Positions 21,347 to 29,293 of a stretch of 33,540 bases of DNA are shown here, piece by piece (within the stretch, counting starts at the first letter, position 1; each line of letters begins with the position of its first letter). The stretch comes from Candidatus Moraniibacteriota bacterium (GTDB taxonomy: Bacteria; Patescibacteriota; Minisyncoccia; Moranbacterales; UBA1568): NCBI GenBank assembly GCA_018061645.1, contig JAGOTT010000011.1, positions 1 through 33,540 of the forward strand, given 5' to 3'. The position numbers and the translations under genes were made by a program. The notes below the pieces were generated by a model. That model worked only from the letters and a program-made list of their open reading frames with translations. It had not been told where the DNA came from and searched no databases.

Positions 21347-23704
21347 ATGATCTCGAAAAAAATAAAAAGACAGAAGACTCTTGTTTTAGCTACTTCCCTC
21401 TTGTTTTTGTTTGCGTTTTTATTTGATATTCAGTTTGTTAACGCCGATACTTTCATGGATTGCGCTCCTGGCGCTGACGGATTCATGGATTGTATATCTT
21501 CAAACGGTGCGCAAGGTAATGCTGGCGGTAATCCATTCTTGTGGGTTATAAATGAAATTCTATATGCGGTATTCCAGTTGGTGTCCTTTCCTGTTTCTTG
21601 GGCGGCGATGCTTTTTGGTTTGACGGTGGACCCTGTTGCGGTGAATACCATGTTTACGATGCCGGCTATTTATCTGCTTTGGCAGATGGTTCGGGATTTT
21701 TTCAATCTTTTCTTCATTCTTACCCTTCTCTTTATCGCCTTTGCGACGATATTTCAAATCGACTCCTTCAATTACAAAAAAACGCTCGGGAAGCTGCTTC
21801 TTATGGCGCTGCTTGTGAATTTCAGCTTTCCGATTGCAAGATTCGTTATTGATGCCGCCAATGTCCCCATGTACTTCTTCATGGAGAGCATGTTCACTAA
21901 TAAATCAGCGGCAAAGGCACAGGATGTCGCAAGTGTCGCATTCGGGATATCGAATCTTGAGAACGTGCTTCTTGGAACGACCCCTGGTACGGAGCTTAAT
22001 ATCAAAGGGGATAGTAGCCTTACGCTCAGACTCCTTGTCGGAATCATTTTTATGTTTCTGTTCGGAGTGTCCTTATTAGCGCTCGCCGTTTTGTTTCTCA
22101 TTCGTTCTCTGATGCTTGTTATTCTCATTATATTTTCTTCCGTTGGGTTTGCAGGTATGGTTATACCCGGATTCCGCCAGTATGCGACGAAGTGGTGGGA
22201 CAATTTGCTTAAGTATGCGCTCTTTGGTCCTGCGGCAATGCTTATGATGCTTGTCTCCATAAAATTTATGGAGGGATTTAGCGGTGCCGGCGGGATAGGA
22301 AATTCCAAAACAATCGCTGGCGTAAATTCATCGGTTGCCGCATCTGACGGCTCTGGGCAATATCTCGCCGGAATGGTTGCTGTAATGGCCCCGATTGTTC
22401 TTATCTGGATGTCTATCGCAATCGGGCAGACGATGGGCATCCACGGGGCGGGGATGGTGACGGGTCGCGCGCAGCAGTTCTCCAAGTGGGCCGGCCGGAA
22501 GGCGAGCGGCGCGGACGCCGCGACGAAACGCTGGAGAGCCTACTCCTCGGAACGTGAAAAACGTGCGAACGCGAAGTTCGCCGCGACAAATATCGGTACG
22601 CGACTTGCGACGAAGGCGAATTCGAAGCTTGATCAGTTGAGTGCGAAGAGAATCGGTGGTCGGTTCGAAACCGAGGCGGCGCGGCTCGCGCGGTCACAGG
22701 AGGCCGAGCGCCAGAAAGCGCGTGTTGCAGAAGCGAAAAAGACGCATATGCTTGATCAGACGAGTGATAAGGATCTGCTCGAGATGAAGCGACAGGCCGC
22801 TGTAGGGAAGGCGAAGACGAAGGATCAGAAAGCGCTTCATGTGGCGGCGACGCAGGAAATCTCGAAGAGGAAACTCGATGAGAGTTCCGGGGAACCTGGA
22901 CATGGTTATACTCAGGCGGAAGCGGAACAGGATATGCATACGGTACGTGAGAACTTTGCCGAGATGCCTGGTGGCGTGAGTAATGCCGTTTCCGACGATA
23001 CGCAGAAGCAGATGGCGCAGCCGTACGGCGAAGCGGCATTCAAGGACAAGAACGGAGTTCTTGATGAGAAGAAGATGCGCGAAGCGATCCGCAGGGGAGA
23101 AATCGACGCAGCCAAGATTTCAGGTGCTGGTATCACTCAGAACTTCATGCGGCTGATGGCAGCTGAAGGAAAACTCAATCAGCAGGTCGTTAAGACGCTC
23201 AAGGAGAACAACCCGACCGTGGATATAGACAGTCATCTTGATGGAGCTCTGGATCAGATGACAAATGACATGGCGGCGCCTGGTGGCGCGTATGCTACGG
23301 CAAGTCCTGAAGAGAAGAAACGGATGGAAAAATCGTATACGGAAATGCAGAAGAACTACGTGTATGCAACCGGGAAGTTCCATAGTTCGGCAACGGAAAC
23401 TGACAAGAACAATGTCATGAAGAAGGCCGACCACGAAACGCTGATGAAGATGGCGGATACAAACAAAGCGGAATTCGACAAGGAGGCGGCGAGACTCGCG
23501 CAGATGGCTGGACCAGGAAAGACAGCCGCTATTTTGGCGAAGATGTCCGAGGAAGGGAAAGATATCCAGGGTGCTGTCGATAATTTGAATCTGGCCGCTA
23601 ACGCCTTCGCTCTCCCAGGAACACCGCAAGATCTTGCGCAAAAAGCAGCTGACAAAGCAGTTAAGCGTATGCAAGGGGATTATCGTTTCGATGGTATTGT
23701 TTAA
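21347..23704 (+). CDS. VirB6/TrbL-like polytopic membrane protein
   Basis: 785 residues from ATG at 21347; a TTG at 21332 with AGGA at suitable distance is an alternative. N-terminal helix (about 12-32), then at least six hydrophobic segments up to about residue 365 (e.g. FFNLFFILTLLFIAFATIF; LLVGIIFMFLFGVSLLALAV; LMLVILIIFSSVGFAGMVI), the layout of VirB6/TrbL channel proteins of type IV secretion systems. Trp-containing KWWDNLLKYALFGPAAMLMM is typical of CPR members. Residues about 370-785 are soluble, charged, Ala/Lys/Glu-rich and probably helical. Codon use changes abruptly near 22430: the membrane half is AT-rich, the soluble half GC-rich like the rest of the window, suggesting a mosaic origin. 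Confidence 0.8.
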   Translation: MISKKIKRQKTLVLATSLLFLFAFLFDIQFVNADTFMDCAPGADGFMDCISSNGAQGNAGGNPFLWVINEILYAVFQLVSFPVSWAAMLFGLTVDPVAVNTMFTMPAIYLLWQMVRDFFNLFFILTLLFIAFATIFQIDSFNYKKTLGKLLLMALLVNFSFPIARFVIDAANVPMYFFMESMFTNKSAAKAQDVASVAFGISNLENVLLGTTPGTELNIKGDSSLTLRLLVGIIFMFLFGVSLLALAVLFLIRSLMLVILIIFSSVGFAGMVIPGFRQYATKWWDNLLKYALFGPAAMLMMLVSIKFMEGFSGAGGIGNSKTIAGVNSSVAASDGSGQYLAGMVAVMAPIVLIWMSIAIGQTMGIHGAGMVTGRAQQFSKWAGRKASGADAATKRWRAYSSEREKRANAKFAATNIGTRLATKANSKLDQLSAKRIGGRFETEAARLARSQEAERQKARVAEAKKTHMLDQTSDKDLLEMKRQAAVGKAKTKDQKALHVAATQEISKRKLDESSGEPGHGYTQAEAEQDMHTVRENFAEMPGGVSNAVSDDTQKQMAQPYGEAAFKDKNGVLDEKKMREAIRRGEIDAAKISGAGITQNFMRLMAAEGKLNQQVVKTLKENNPTVDIDSHLDGALDQMTNDMAAPGGAYATASPEEKKRMEKSYTEMQKNYVYATGKFHSSATETDKNNVMKKADHETLMKMADTNKAEFDKEAARLAQMAGPGKTAAILAKMSEEGKDIQGAVDNLNLAANAFALPGTPQDLAQKAADKAVKRMQGDYRFDGIV

Positions 23705-23715
23705 AGAGACTCGGT

Positions 23716-25131
23716 ATGGCAGGTCTTATCGAAAAAGCGAGGCAACTTCCGGCGGATCTGAAAACGCTCTTCTTCGGCGACGACCCGATGATTGCCGGGG
23801 AAGAAGCTTGCTTCCTGTACGGGTTTCCGGAGGAGAAGATTTCGGCCGTGACGCTTCCGCTTGGGGCGATATTCGTGGGTGATATGAAACTCGGCGACTA
23901 TCCGTCCGATATTGCAGCGAAGGCGGGGGTCGATGAGGCGACCGCGTGCGGGATCGCCTTCGAGGTGAACAAGCGGATATTTCTCAAATTCCCGGAACAT
24001 TTCAAGGATGCGGAAGCTTTGCAGCGGGATTGGGAAAAGAAAAAGAAACCGCCGGTCATGAGCGAGGAGGAGGCGAAGAAGAAAGTCTTCGAACTGGAGC
24101 CGTGGCTTTTGGAAAAGGACGAGGACGCTGTGGCGCAGGAAAACGCGGTTCAGGAGTCACATGTGAAACTCTCGCTTCTTGCGGCACTCGGGAAATACGC
24201 GCGGCTCGGGGAGCAGGCAATCACTTCCTCGCGACTCACGCTTAAAGGGAATCCGGAGCCGGTTCGGGGAAACCTCGTCAACTGGCTCAAGGTGTACCGC
24301 GACGAGCTCGGGGTCGGGTATCACGATCCGGTGCTCCGTGCGAAGTTTCTCTTCAACTCGCCGAACGCGAAGAATATCTCCTCCGAGGAGCGTGAGCGAC
24401 TCAATCTTATCCTGCGCTCTGTCGAGGAAAACGCGCCGCTCGATATCGACCTCTCGAAGATGGAAATCGTGTTCCCGTCGTTTACCGTGACGGAACCGAA
24501 GGCTCCCCCGACACTCGTGTCAAAAGAATCTTCCGGACAAACTCCGATGCGATCGGTGCCTGCGTCGGTTCCCGTTCCCAGTGTTCCATTGCCGACTCCT
24601 GGCGTGCAGCCGGCGCCCGCGCCGAAACGGCAGGGGATGTTCTCTTCCGCGTTTACCACGCGTCCGACGGGGAGCGGCTCCCCGGCTCCTTCCGGCTCCG
24701 GAAATACGGCTCCGGAAGCCCCTGCTGGCCAGGGCGGGTTCCGTGTGGGGAAAGGTATGCATTTCACGAGTCTCGAGCCGAAATCATCCGCTCCTGTCGC
24801 GCCCTCTGCTGTTCCGGCTCCGGTCGTCCCGCAGCCTCCGACGCAATCGCAGCCTGTCGGAGGTGGCTTCTCCTTCTCGTCGAAGCACGCGTTCCCATCC
24901 GAGCACACCGAGGAGGGAGGGTTGTCGATCAACCGCTCTTCCGGGGAAACATTGCCCTCCGGGCAGGCGTTTTTCAAAGGGAGTGGCACAGCACCCGCTT
25001 CTGCCGCTCCGTCCGTTCCGAAACCTGCAAAACCCGCGATGAGCCCGTTCCAGATCCGTCCGGTGAGTCTCCATGGAAAGTCCGGTGACGAGGATATGGG
25101 ACGGATAGTCGACCTTCGGAACGAAGGTTAA
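23716..25131 (+). CDS. Cytoplasmic protein of secretion cluster, Pro-rich tail
   Basis: 471 residues, not a named family to me. Residues 1-265 are folded: a short segment MAGLIEKARQLPADLKTLFFGDD, a possible small winged or helical domain with PLGAIFVGDMKLGDYPSDIA, then helical parts with RGNLVNWLKVYRDELGVGYHDPVLRAKFLF. Residues about 266-450 are Pro/Ser/Ala/Gly-rich with repeated PVPSVP, APAP and GSGSPAPSGS, so disordered. The end (MSPFQIRPVSLHG) may be a short interaction motif. It starts 12 bases after the VirB6-like gene and is followed by a weak AAGCGC/GCGCTT hairpin (25131-25145). Possibly an assembly or coupling factor for the machine. Confidence 0.65.
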   Translation: MAGLIEKARQLPADLKTLFFGDDPMIAGEEACFLYGFPEEKISAVTLPLGAIFVGDMKLGDYPSDIAAKAGVDEATACGIAFEVNKRIFLKFPEHFKDAEALQRDWEKKKKPPVMSEEEAKKKVFELEPWLLEKDEDAVAQENAVQESHVKLSLLAALGKYARLGEQAITSSRLTLKGNPEPVRGNLVNWLKVYRDELGVGYHDPVLRAKFLFNSPNAKNISSEERERLNLILRSVEENAPLDIDLSKMEIVFPSFTVTEPKAPPTLVSKESSGQTPMRSVPASVPVPSVPLPTPGVQPAPAPKRQGMFSSAFTTRPTGSGSPAPSGSGNTAPEAPAGQGGFRVGKGMHFTSLEPKSSAPVAPSAVPAPVVPQPPTQSQPVGGGFSFSSKHAFPSEHTEEGGLSINRSSGETLPSGQAFFKGSGTAPASAAPSVPKPAKPAMSPFQIRPVSLHGKSGDEDMGRIVDLRNEG

Positions 25132-25152
25132 AGCGCATGGCGCTTTTCGGAT

Positions 25153-25190
25153 CACAAAGCCCAGACCACAAACATCCAAACAAAGCACAA
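25153..25190 (+). repeat. Left heptad arm of the four-helix-bundle cassette
   Basis: CACAAAG, CCCAGAC, CACAAAC, ATCCAAA, CAAAGCA in 7-base phase, running into the ATG of the next gene. Its reverse complement aligns with the right arm 25558-25611 (shared CTTTGTTTGG), so the arms are inverted terminal repeats of roughly 40 bases. Confidence 0.8.
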
Positions 25191-25549
25191 TGCCTGAAAG
25201 CACGAACAAATACCGGGATCTCGAGAAGCGGACGACTGAATTTGCAAAAAGAATCATCAGACTTTGCAAGGCGCTTCCGACAAACACCATCAATAGGCGG
25301 CTCGTGGATCAGATTGTCCGTTCCGCCGGATCGGTTGGAGCGAATTATCGTGAAGCGAACGAGGCGGTCGGGAAAAACGATTTTGTGTATCGTCTTCGGA
25401 TCGCGCGAAAGGAATGCAAAGAAACAGAGCACTGGTTGGAATTGATAATGGAAACGAATCCCGACTTCGAGGAGAGAATGGGAGAGATTTTTCAGGAATG
25501 CATCGAATTGAGAAATATCCTTTCAGCGATCATCGAAAAATCAAAGTAA
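25190..25549 (+). CDS. Four-helix-bundle protein (23S rRNA intervening-sequence family)
   Basis: 119 residues. The pattern KYRDLEKRTTEFAKRIIRL, then QIVRSAGSVGANYREANEA and RIARKECKETEHWLELI, is that of the IVP/TIGR02436-type four-helix bundle, first seen in intervening sequences of 23S rRNA genes and related to Avd of diversity-generating retroelements; its function in free-standing form is unknown. It forms basic surfaces that may bind nucleic acid. Here it interrupts the secretion cluster and is flanked by inverted heptad repeats. The start codon is provided by the left repeat and has no Shine-Dalgarno sequence. It looks like cargo of a small mobile or repeat-associated cassette rather than a part of the secretion system. 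Confidence 0.9.
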   Translation: MPESTNKYRDLEKRTTEFAKRIIRLCKALPTNTINRRLVDQIVRSAGSVGANYREANEAVGKNDFVYRLRIARKECKETEHWLELIMETNPDFEERMGEIFQECIELRNILSAIIEKSK

Positions 25550-25557
25550 GACGTTTA

Positions 25558-25611
25558 GATTTTGAAATTTGTACTTTGTTTGGTTTTTGTGTTTTGAGGA
25601 TTGTGTTTTCT
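25558..25611 (+). repeat. Right heptad arm of the four-helix-bundle cassette
   Basis: TTGAAAT, TTGTACT, TTGTTTG, GTTTTTG, TGTTTTG, AGGATTG, TGTTTTC in strict 7-base phase, ending five bases before the PrgI-like ATG. It is the inverted counterpart of 25153-25190. Confidence 0.8.
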
Positions 25612-25616
25612 AGCGT

Positions 25617-26012
25617 ATGATGTTCAATGTCCCACAATTCATCGATGTCGAGGACAAGATCGCGGGTCCGCTCACCTGGAGGCAGCTCCTCTGGATGATC
25701 GGGATGGGCGCGGTCGTGCTCATGCTGTTCATGTTCCTGGACGGCGCGCTCCTCTTCGTGGCCGCGGTGCCGATCGTGCTTCTGTTTCTCCTGTTCGCAT
25801 TTTACCGTCCGAACGGACAACCGTTCATCCAGTATGTCATGAGCGCCTTTTTCTTCCTGTTCCGTCCGAAGGTGATGATGTGGGACCGTCCGGTCGGAGG
25901 GATGCTCCGAAAGCCCGTGACGAGGAAAGCGGAACCGGCCGAAAACAGGGCATCGAAGATCGTGACGACCGAAGAGATCCGACGAATCGCGGAAATGGTG
26001 GACAGACGATAA
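25617..26012 (+). CDS. PrgI-family membrane protein
   Basis: 131 residues. FNVPQFIDVEDKIAGPLTWRQ is the standard PrgI-family opening, followed by two membrane helices (LLWMIGMGAVVLMLFMFL and LLFVAAVPIVLLFLLFAFY) and a short soluble tail containing FLFRPKVMMWDRP. Members stand before VirB4/TraC-like ATPases in Gram-positive and CPR type IV systems and probably play a VirB3-like role at the inner face. There is no Shine-Dalgarno sequence; the heptad repeat abuts the start. ATG at 25620 is an alternative. Confidence 0.88.
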   Translation: MMFNVPQFIDVEDKIAGPLTWRQLLWMIGMGAVVLMLFMFLDGALLFVAAVPIVLLFLLFAFYRPNGQPFIQYVMSAFFFLFRPKVMMWDRPVGGMLRKPVTRKAEPAENRASKIVTTEEIRRIAEMVDRR

Positions 26013-26017
26013 TATCG

Positions 26018-26152
26018 AAAACACAAAGCCCAGTGCACAAACATCCAAACAAAAACACAAGGCACAAAAATCCAAACGGGATCTAGTTTGTGTTTTCATG
26101 TTTTGTAATCCGTGCTTTGTTTGGTTGTCTGTGGTTTGAAAGTTGTGTTTTG
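26018..26152. repeat. ORF-less inverted heptad element (MITE-like)
   Basis: Left arm 26018-26080 (CACAAAGCCCAG, CACAAACATCCAAACAAA, then further units) and right arm 26085-26152 (GTTTGTG, CTTTGTTTGG, GTTGTGTTTT) are inverted and degenerate with 7-base phase. The outer words are the same as those flanking the four-helix-bundle gene about 400 bases away. Together the arms could form one long imperfect hairpin. The right arm ends nine bases before the next ATG. Confidence 0.8.
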
Positions 26153-26160
26153 CGAAGCCT

Positions 26161-26850
26161 ATGGAATTTCTCAATAAAAAAAAGAAAATCTCGTCCGGAG
26201 CCTCGTCCACGCAGAAATACGTGGATGTCGAGGAGGTGCGTGACGGCGTGATGGTGCTCAAATCCGGGGCGCTTCGGGCTGTGCTGCTGGCCTCTTCGGT
26301 GAACTTCGATCTCAAGTCGAGCGAGGAGCAGGACGCGATCATTTCCCAATATCAGAATTTCCTCAACTCGCTCGATTTTCCCGTGCAGATCATCGTGCAT
26401 TCGCGGCGTTTCCGTATCGAGCCGTATCTCGAGAAACTTACGGAGCAGGAGAAGAGCCAGGAGAACGAACTCCTGCGCTTTCAGATATCGGAATATCGGA
26501 ATTTCGTGAAAAACCTGACCGAAGTCTCAAACATCATGTCGAAGTTTTTCTACGTGGTGATTCCGTTTTCTCCTTCGGAGACGGATTCCGGCGGATTTTT
26601 CGCGAAACTCGGTGGCATGTTCCGACCCGCCGAACATATGAATGCCCGGGGAGAATTGTTCGAGACCTACAAGAGTCAGCTTCTCCAACGCGTCGAACAG
26701 GCGTCCGCCGCGCTTTCCGGGACCGGTGTCCGTACCAGCATGCTTTCGACGGAAGAAGTCATCGAGCTGCTCTACAATACCTACAACCCGTCGCTCTATA
26801 CGACGACGGTCGTCCGGAGCGTCGATCAGATGGAAATAAAGAATCGTTGA
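26161..26850 (+). CDS. TraC/VirB4 N-terminal-domain-like protein
   Basis: 229 residues from ATG at 26161. STQKYVDVEEVRDGVMVLKSGALRAVLLASSVNFDLKS and the long charged helices that follow (EEQDAIISQYQNFLNSLDFPVQIIVHSRRF; EPYLEKLTEQEKSQENELLRFQ) match the N-terminal domain that precedes the motor of TraC/VirB4 ATPases. No Walker motifs. The ATPase itself is encoded by the next gene, four bases on, so the usual two-domain protein is split into separate polypeptides, as is common in Gram-positive and CPR systems. Likely a cytoplasmic or membrane-associated partner of the ATPase. Confidence 0.83.
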   Translation: MEFLNKKKKISSGASSTQKYVDVEEVRDGVMVLKSGALRAVLLASSVNFDLKSSEEQDAIISQYQNFLNSLDFPVQIIVHSRRFRIEPYLEKLTEQEKSQENELLRFQISEYRNFVKNLTEVSNIMSKFFYVVIPFSPSETDSGGFFAKLGGMFRPAEHMNARGELFETYKSQLLQRVEQASAALSGTGVRTSMLSTEEVIELLYNTYNPSLYTTTVVRSVDQMEIKNR

Positions 26851-26854
26851 TCAT

Positions 26855-29176
26855 ATGGCCGATCGAATCATCTTCAAGGAAGACCTCAACAAGAAAAAGT
26901 CGCTTTTCGGCTGGCTCGGCTTCGGGAAGAAGAAGCAAGAGCTTCCGATGCGCGCGACCTCGGCACAGGCCCCGGTTCGGACGGAAATACCGCGCCCGGC
27001 CCCGTCTCCGTTCGTCGCTCCGCCGGCCTTCGCAGCCGCACCGGCGCCTTCCCGTGAAGAGCATGGCACGCACGCGTCGAACCTTCTCTATCCGTCGGAG
27101 CCGAAAGCCGAAACGGTCACGCCTGTCCTCGCAGCAGCTCCTCCGGTTTCTGCGCCGGTCTATGTGCCCGAGCCGATTCCCGATGAGCCGCGTCCGCAGG
27201 GGGATCCCGTTCCGGAAATTCCTGTCGCGCCCGTTCAGGCGCCTCCCCGGGAACGCGAACCGGCCCGACCGACCGATTCGGGGAGTTTCGCCGTCCCGCG
27301 ATTCCAGCCGTTTACCGCCGCTCCCGTGTCGGCAGACCGGATCCGACCGCAGGAACCAATCGTCCATCCGACCGCCGTATCGGAGAAGAGGTCGCCCGCT
27401 CTTTCGGAAAGCGAGATGCTGTATGAGAAGGGTGTCGCGACCCTCAAGGATCTCATCGCGCCTCCGGCGATCCGCCTCACGCCGAACGTGATCCAGGTCG
27501 GCGAGGTCGCGTCCCGGACGCATTTCATCGTTGCGTACCCGAAATACCTCGGGACGAACTGGTTTTCACCGATCATCAACCTTGATGCTCCGATGGATAT
27601 CGCCTTTTTCATCCATCCGATCGACACGCGCGACATCGTGCAGGATCTCCGTCGCGCGGCGACACAGGTGCAGTCGCAGATCTCGATCGAATCCGAAGAA
27701 GGGAAAATCCGCGATCCCGTGCTCGAATCGGCGCTCGAAAACATCGAAGAACTCCGCGACAAGCTTCAGCAGGGGACGGAAAAATTCTTCCGGTTCGGGC
27801 TCTATATGACGATCTATGCCAAGGACGAGAAGTCGCTCAACGAGCTTTCCCAATCGATCGAGGCGCTGCTCGAAGCCCAGCTCGTCTTCACGAAGCCGGC
27901 CGTACTCCGCATGGATCAGGGATTCGTCGCGACCAGACCGCTCGCGATGGATTCGCTCGATATCGCGAACAACCTCAATACCTCGCCGCTTTCCACGACA
28001 TTTCCGTTCGTCTCCTCGGATCTTTCGAGCAACGAAGGCGTGCTGTACGGCATCAACCGGCACAACAACTCGCTCGTGCTTTTCGATCGGTTCAATATGG
28101 AGAACGCGAACATGGTTGTCTTCGCGAAATCCGGCGCCGGAAAAAGCTACACCGTAAAACTCGAGGTGCTCCGTGCTATGATGATCGGTACGGCGGTCAT
28201 CATCATAGACCCGGAAAACGAGTACAAGCACCTCTGCGAGACGGTCGGCGGGACATTCATGAACATCGCGCTCAACTCTCAGGCGCATCTCAATCCGTTC
28301 GATCTGCCGAAAGTCGCGAAATCAGACGACGATGAAAGTGACGGCGTGTTCCGGAGCCATATCGCGAACCTGATCGGGCTCCTCCACCTTATGCTCGGAT
28401 CGGTGACACCGGAAGAGGATTCCATCCTCGACCGGGCGATCCGCGAGACATATGCCATCCGTGACATCACCGAACTCTCGAATTTCTCGGCGCTCACCGC
28501 AACCTCGTATCCGACGATGGCGGATCTCTATGCGGTACTGCAGAACCTCGAGGGAGCGGAGTCGCTCGCGGCACGGCTCGAGCGGTATACCGAAGGTGTA
28601 TTCGGGGGATTTCTCAACAACCAGACGAACATCTCGATGGACAAGCAGCTCGTCGTCTTCAACATCCGGGATCTCGAGAACGAGCTCCGACCGATCGCGA
28701 TGTACGTGGTGCTCCAGTACATATGGAACGAGATGCGGACCGCCATGAAAAAGCGCCTGGTCGTCGTCGACGAAGCGTGGATCATGATGCAGAACGAGGA
28801 CGCGGCCGCTTTCATGTTCGGGATCGCGAAACGGTGCCGCAAGTACTACACGGGACTCACGACCATCACCCAGGACATCGCCGACTTCATGGCGTCGCGA
28901 TACGGGAAGCCGATCGTGACGAACTCGTCCATGCAGCTCCTTCTCAAGCAGTCGCCTGCGTCGGTCGACCTCATCGCCGAGACCTTCTACCTGACCGACC
29001 ACGAGAAATTCCTTCTCCTCGAATCGAACGTCGGCGAAGGCATCTTCTTCGCGGGGACCAAGCATGTCGCGATCAAGGTCATTGCCTCGTACTCGGAGGA
29101 TCAGATCATCACCTCCGACCCGCGCCAACTCCTCGAGATCGAGGCGGCGAAGAAGGAATTCGATGAGAAGCAATAG
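26855..29176 (+). CDS. VirB4/TraC-type conjugation ATPase
   Basis: 773 residues. Residues about 1-30 are basic (KEDLNKKKSLFGWLGFGKKK); about 30-170 are Pro/Ala-rich and disordered; about 185-400 form the N-terminal partner region (YPKYLGTNWFSPIINLDAPMDIAFFIHPID). The RecA-like motor has Walker A AKSGAGKSYT (about 424-433) with IIIDPENEYKHL after it, and Walker B VVVDEAWIMM with D639 and E640. ITQDIADFMASRYGKPIVTNSSMQLLLKQSP near 675-705 is the standard VirB4 end region. It powers assembly or substrate transfer of the type IV machine. The stop is followed at once by a heptad repeat. Confidence 0.95.
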   Translation: MADRIIFKEDLNKKKSLFGWLGFGKKKQELPMRATSAQAPVRTEIPRPAPSPFVAPPAFAAAPAPSREEHGTHASNLLYPSEPKAETVTPVLAAAPPVSAPVYVPEPIPDEPRPQGDPVPEIPVAPVQAPPREREPARPTDSGSFAVPRFQPFTAAPVSADRIRPQEPIVHPTAVSEKRSPALSESEMLYEKGVATLKDLIAPPAIRLTPNVIQVGEVASRTHFIVAYPKYLGTNWFSPIINLDAPMDIAFFIHPIDTRDIVQDLRRAATQVQSQISIESEEGKIRDPVLESALENIEELRDKLQQGTEKFFRFGLYMTIYAKDEKSLNELSQSIEALLEAQLVFTKPAVLRMDQGFVATRPLAMDSLDIANNLNTSPLSTTFPFVSSDLSSNEGVLYGINRHNNSLVLFDRFNMENANMVVFAKSGAGKSYTVKLEVLRAMMIGTAVIIIDPENEYKHLCETVGGTFMNIALNSQAHLNPFDLPKVAKSDDDESDGVFRSHIANLIGLLHLMLGSVTPEEDSILDRAIRETYAIRDITELSNFSALTATSYPTMADLYAVLQNLEGAESLAARLERYTEGVFGGFLNNQTNISMDKQLVVFNIRDLENELRPIAMYVVLQYIWNEMRTAMKKRLVVVDEAWIMMQNEDAAAFMFGIAKRCRKYYTGLTTITQDIADFMASRYGKPIVTNSSMQLLLKQSPASVDLIAETFYLTDHEKFLLLESNVGEGIFFAGTKHVAIKVIASYSEDQIITSDPRQLLEIEAAKKEFDEKQ

Positions 29177-29292
29177 GAATGACAAATACCAAATGGCAAA
29201 TGTCAAATCAAGCCCGAATGTAGAAATGACAAATTGAGCTTTTAACTTTGGATTTGGTTTGGCATTTGATATTTGGATTTTGGCATTTCTCC
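29177..29292. repeat. Third inverted heptad element
   Basis: Left part ATGACAA, ATACCAA, ATGGCAA, ATGTCAA; right part TTTGGAT, TTGGTTT, GGCATTT, GATATTT, GGATTTT, GGCATTT, both in 7-base phase and inverted to each other. It fills the whole space between the ATPase stop and the next ATG, which follows directly. Confidence 0.83.
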
Positions 29293-29293
29293 T

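Noticed and set aside
25150-29292. Insertion sequence or transposon in the secretion cluster
   Set aside because: No transposase, resolvase or clear target-site duplication around the heptad elements; any movement must use other functions.
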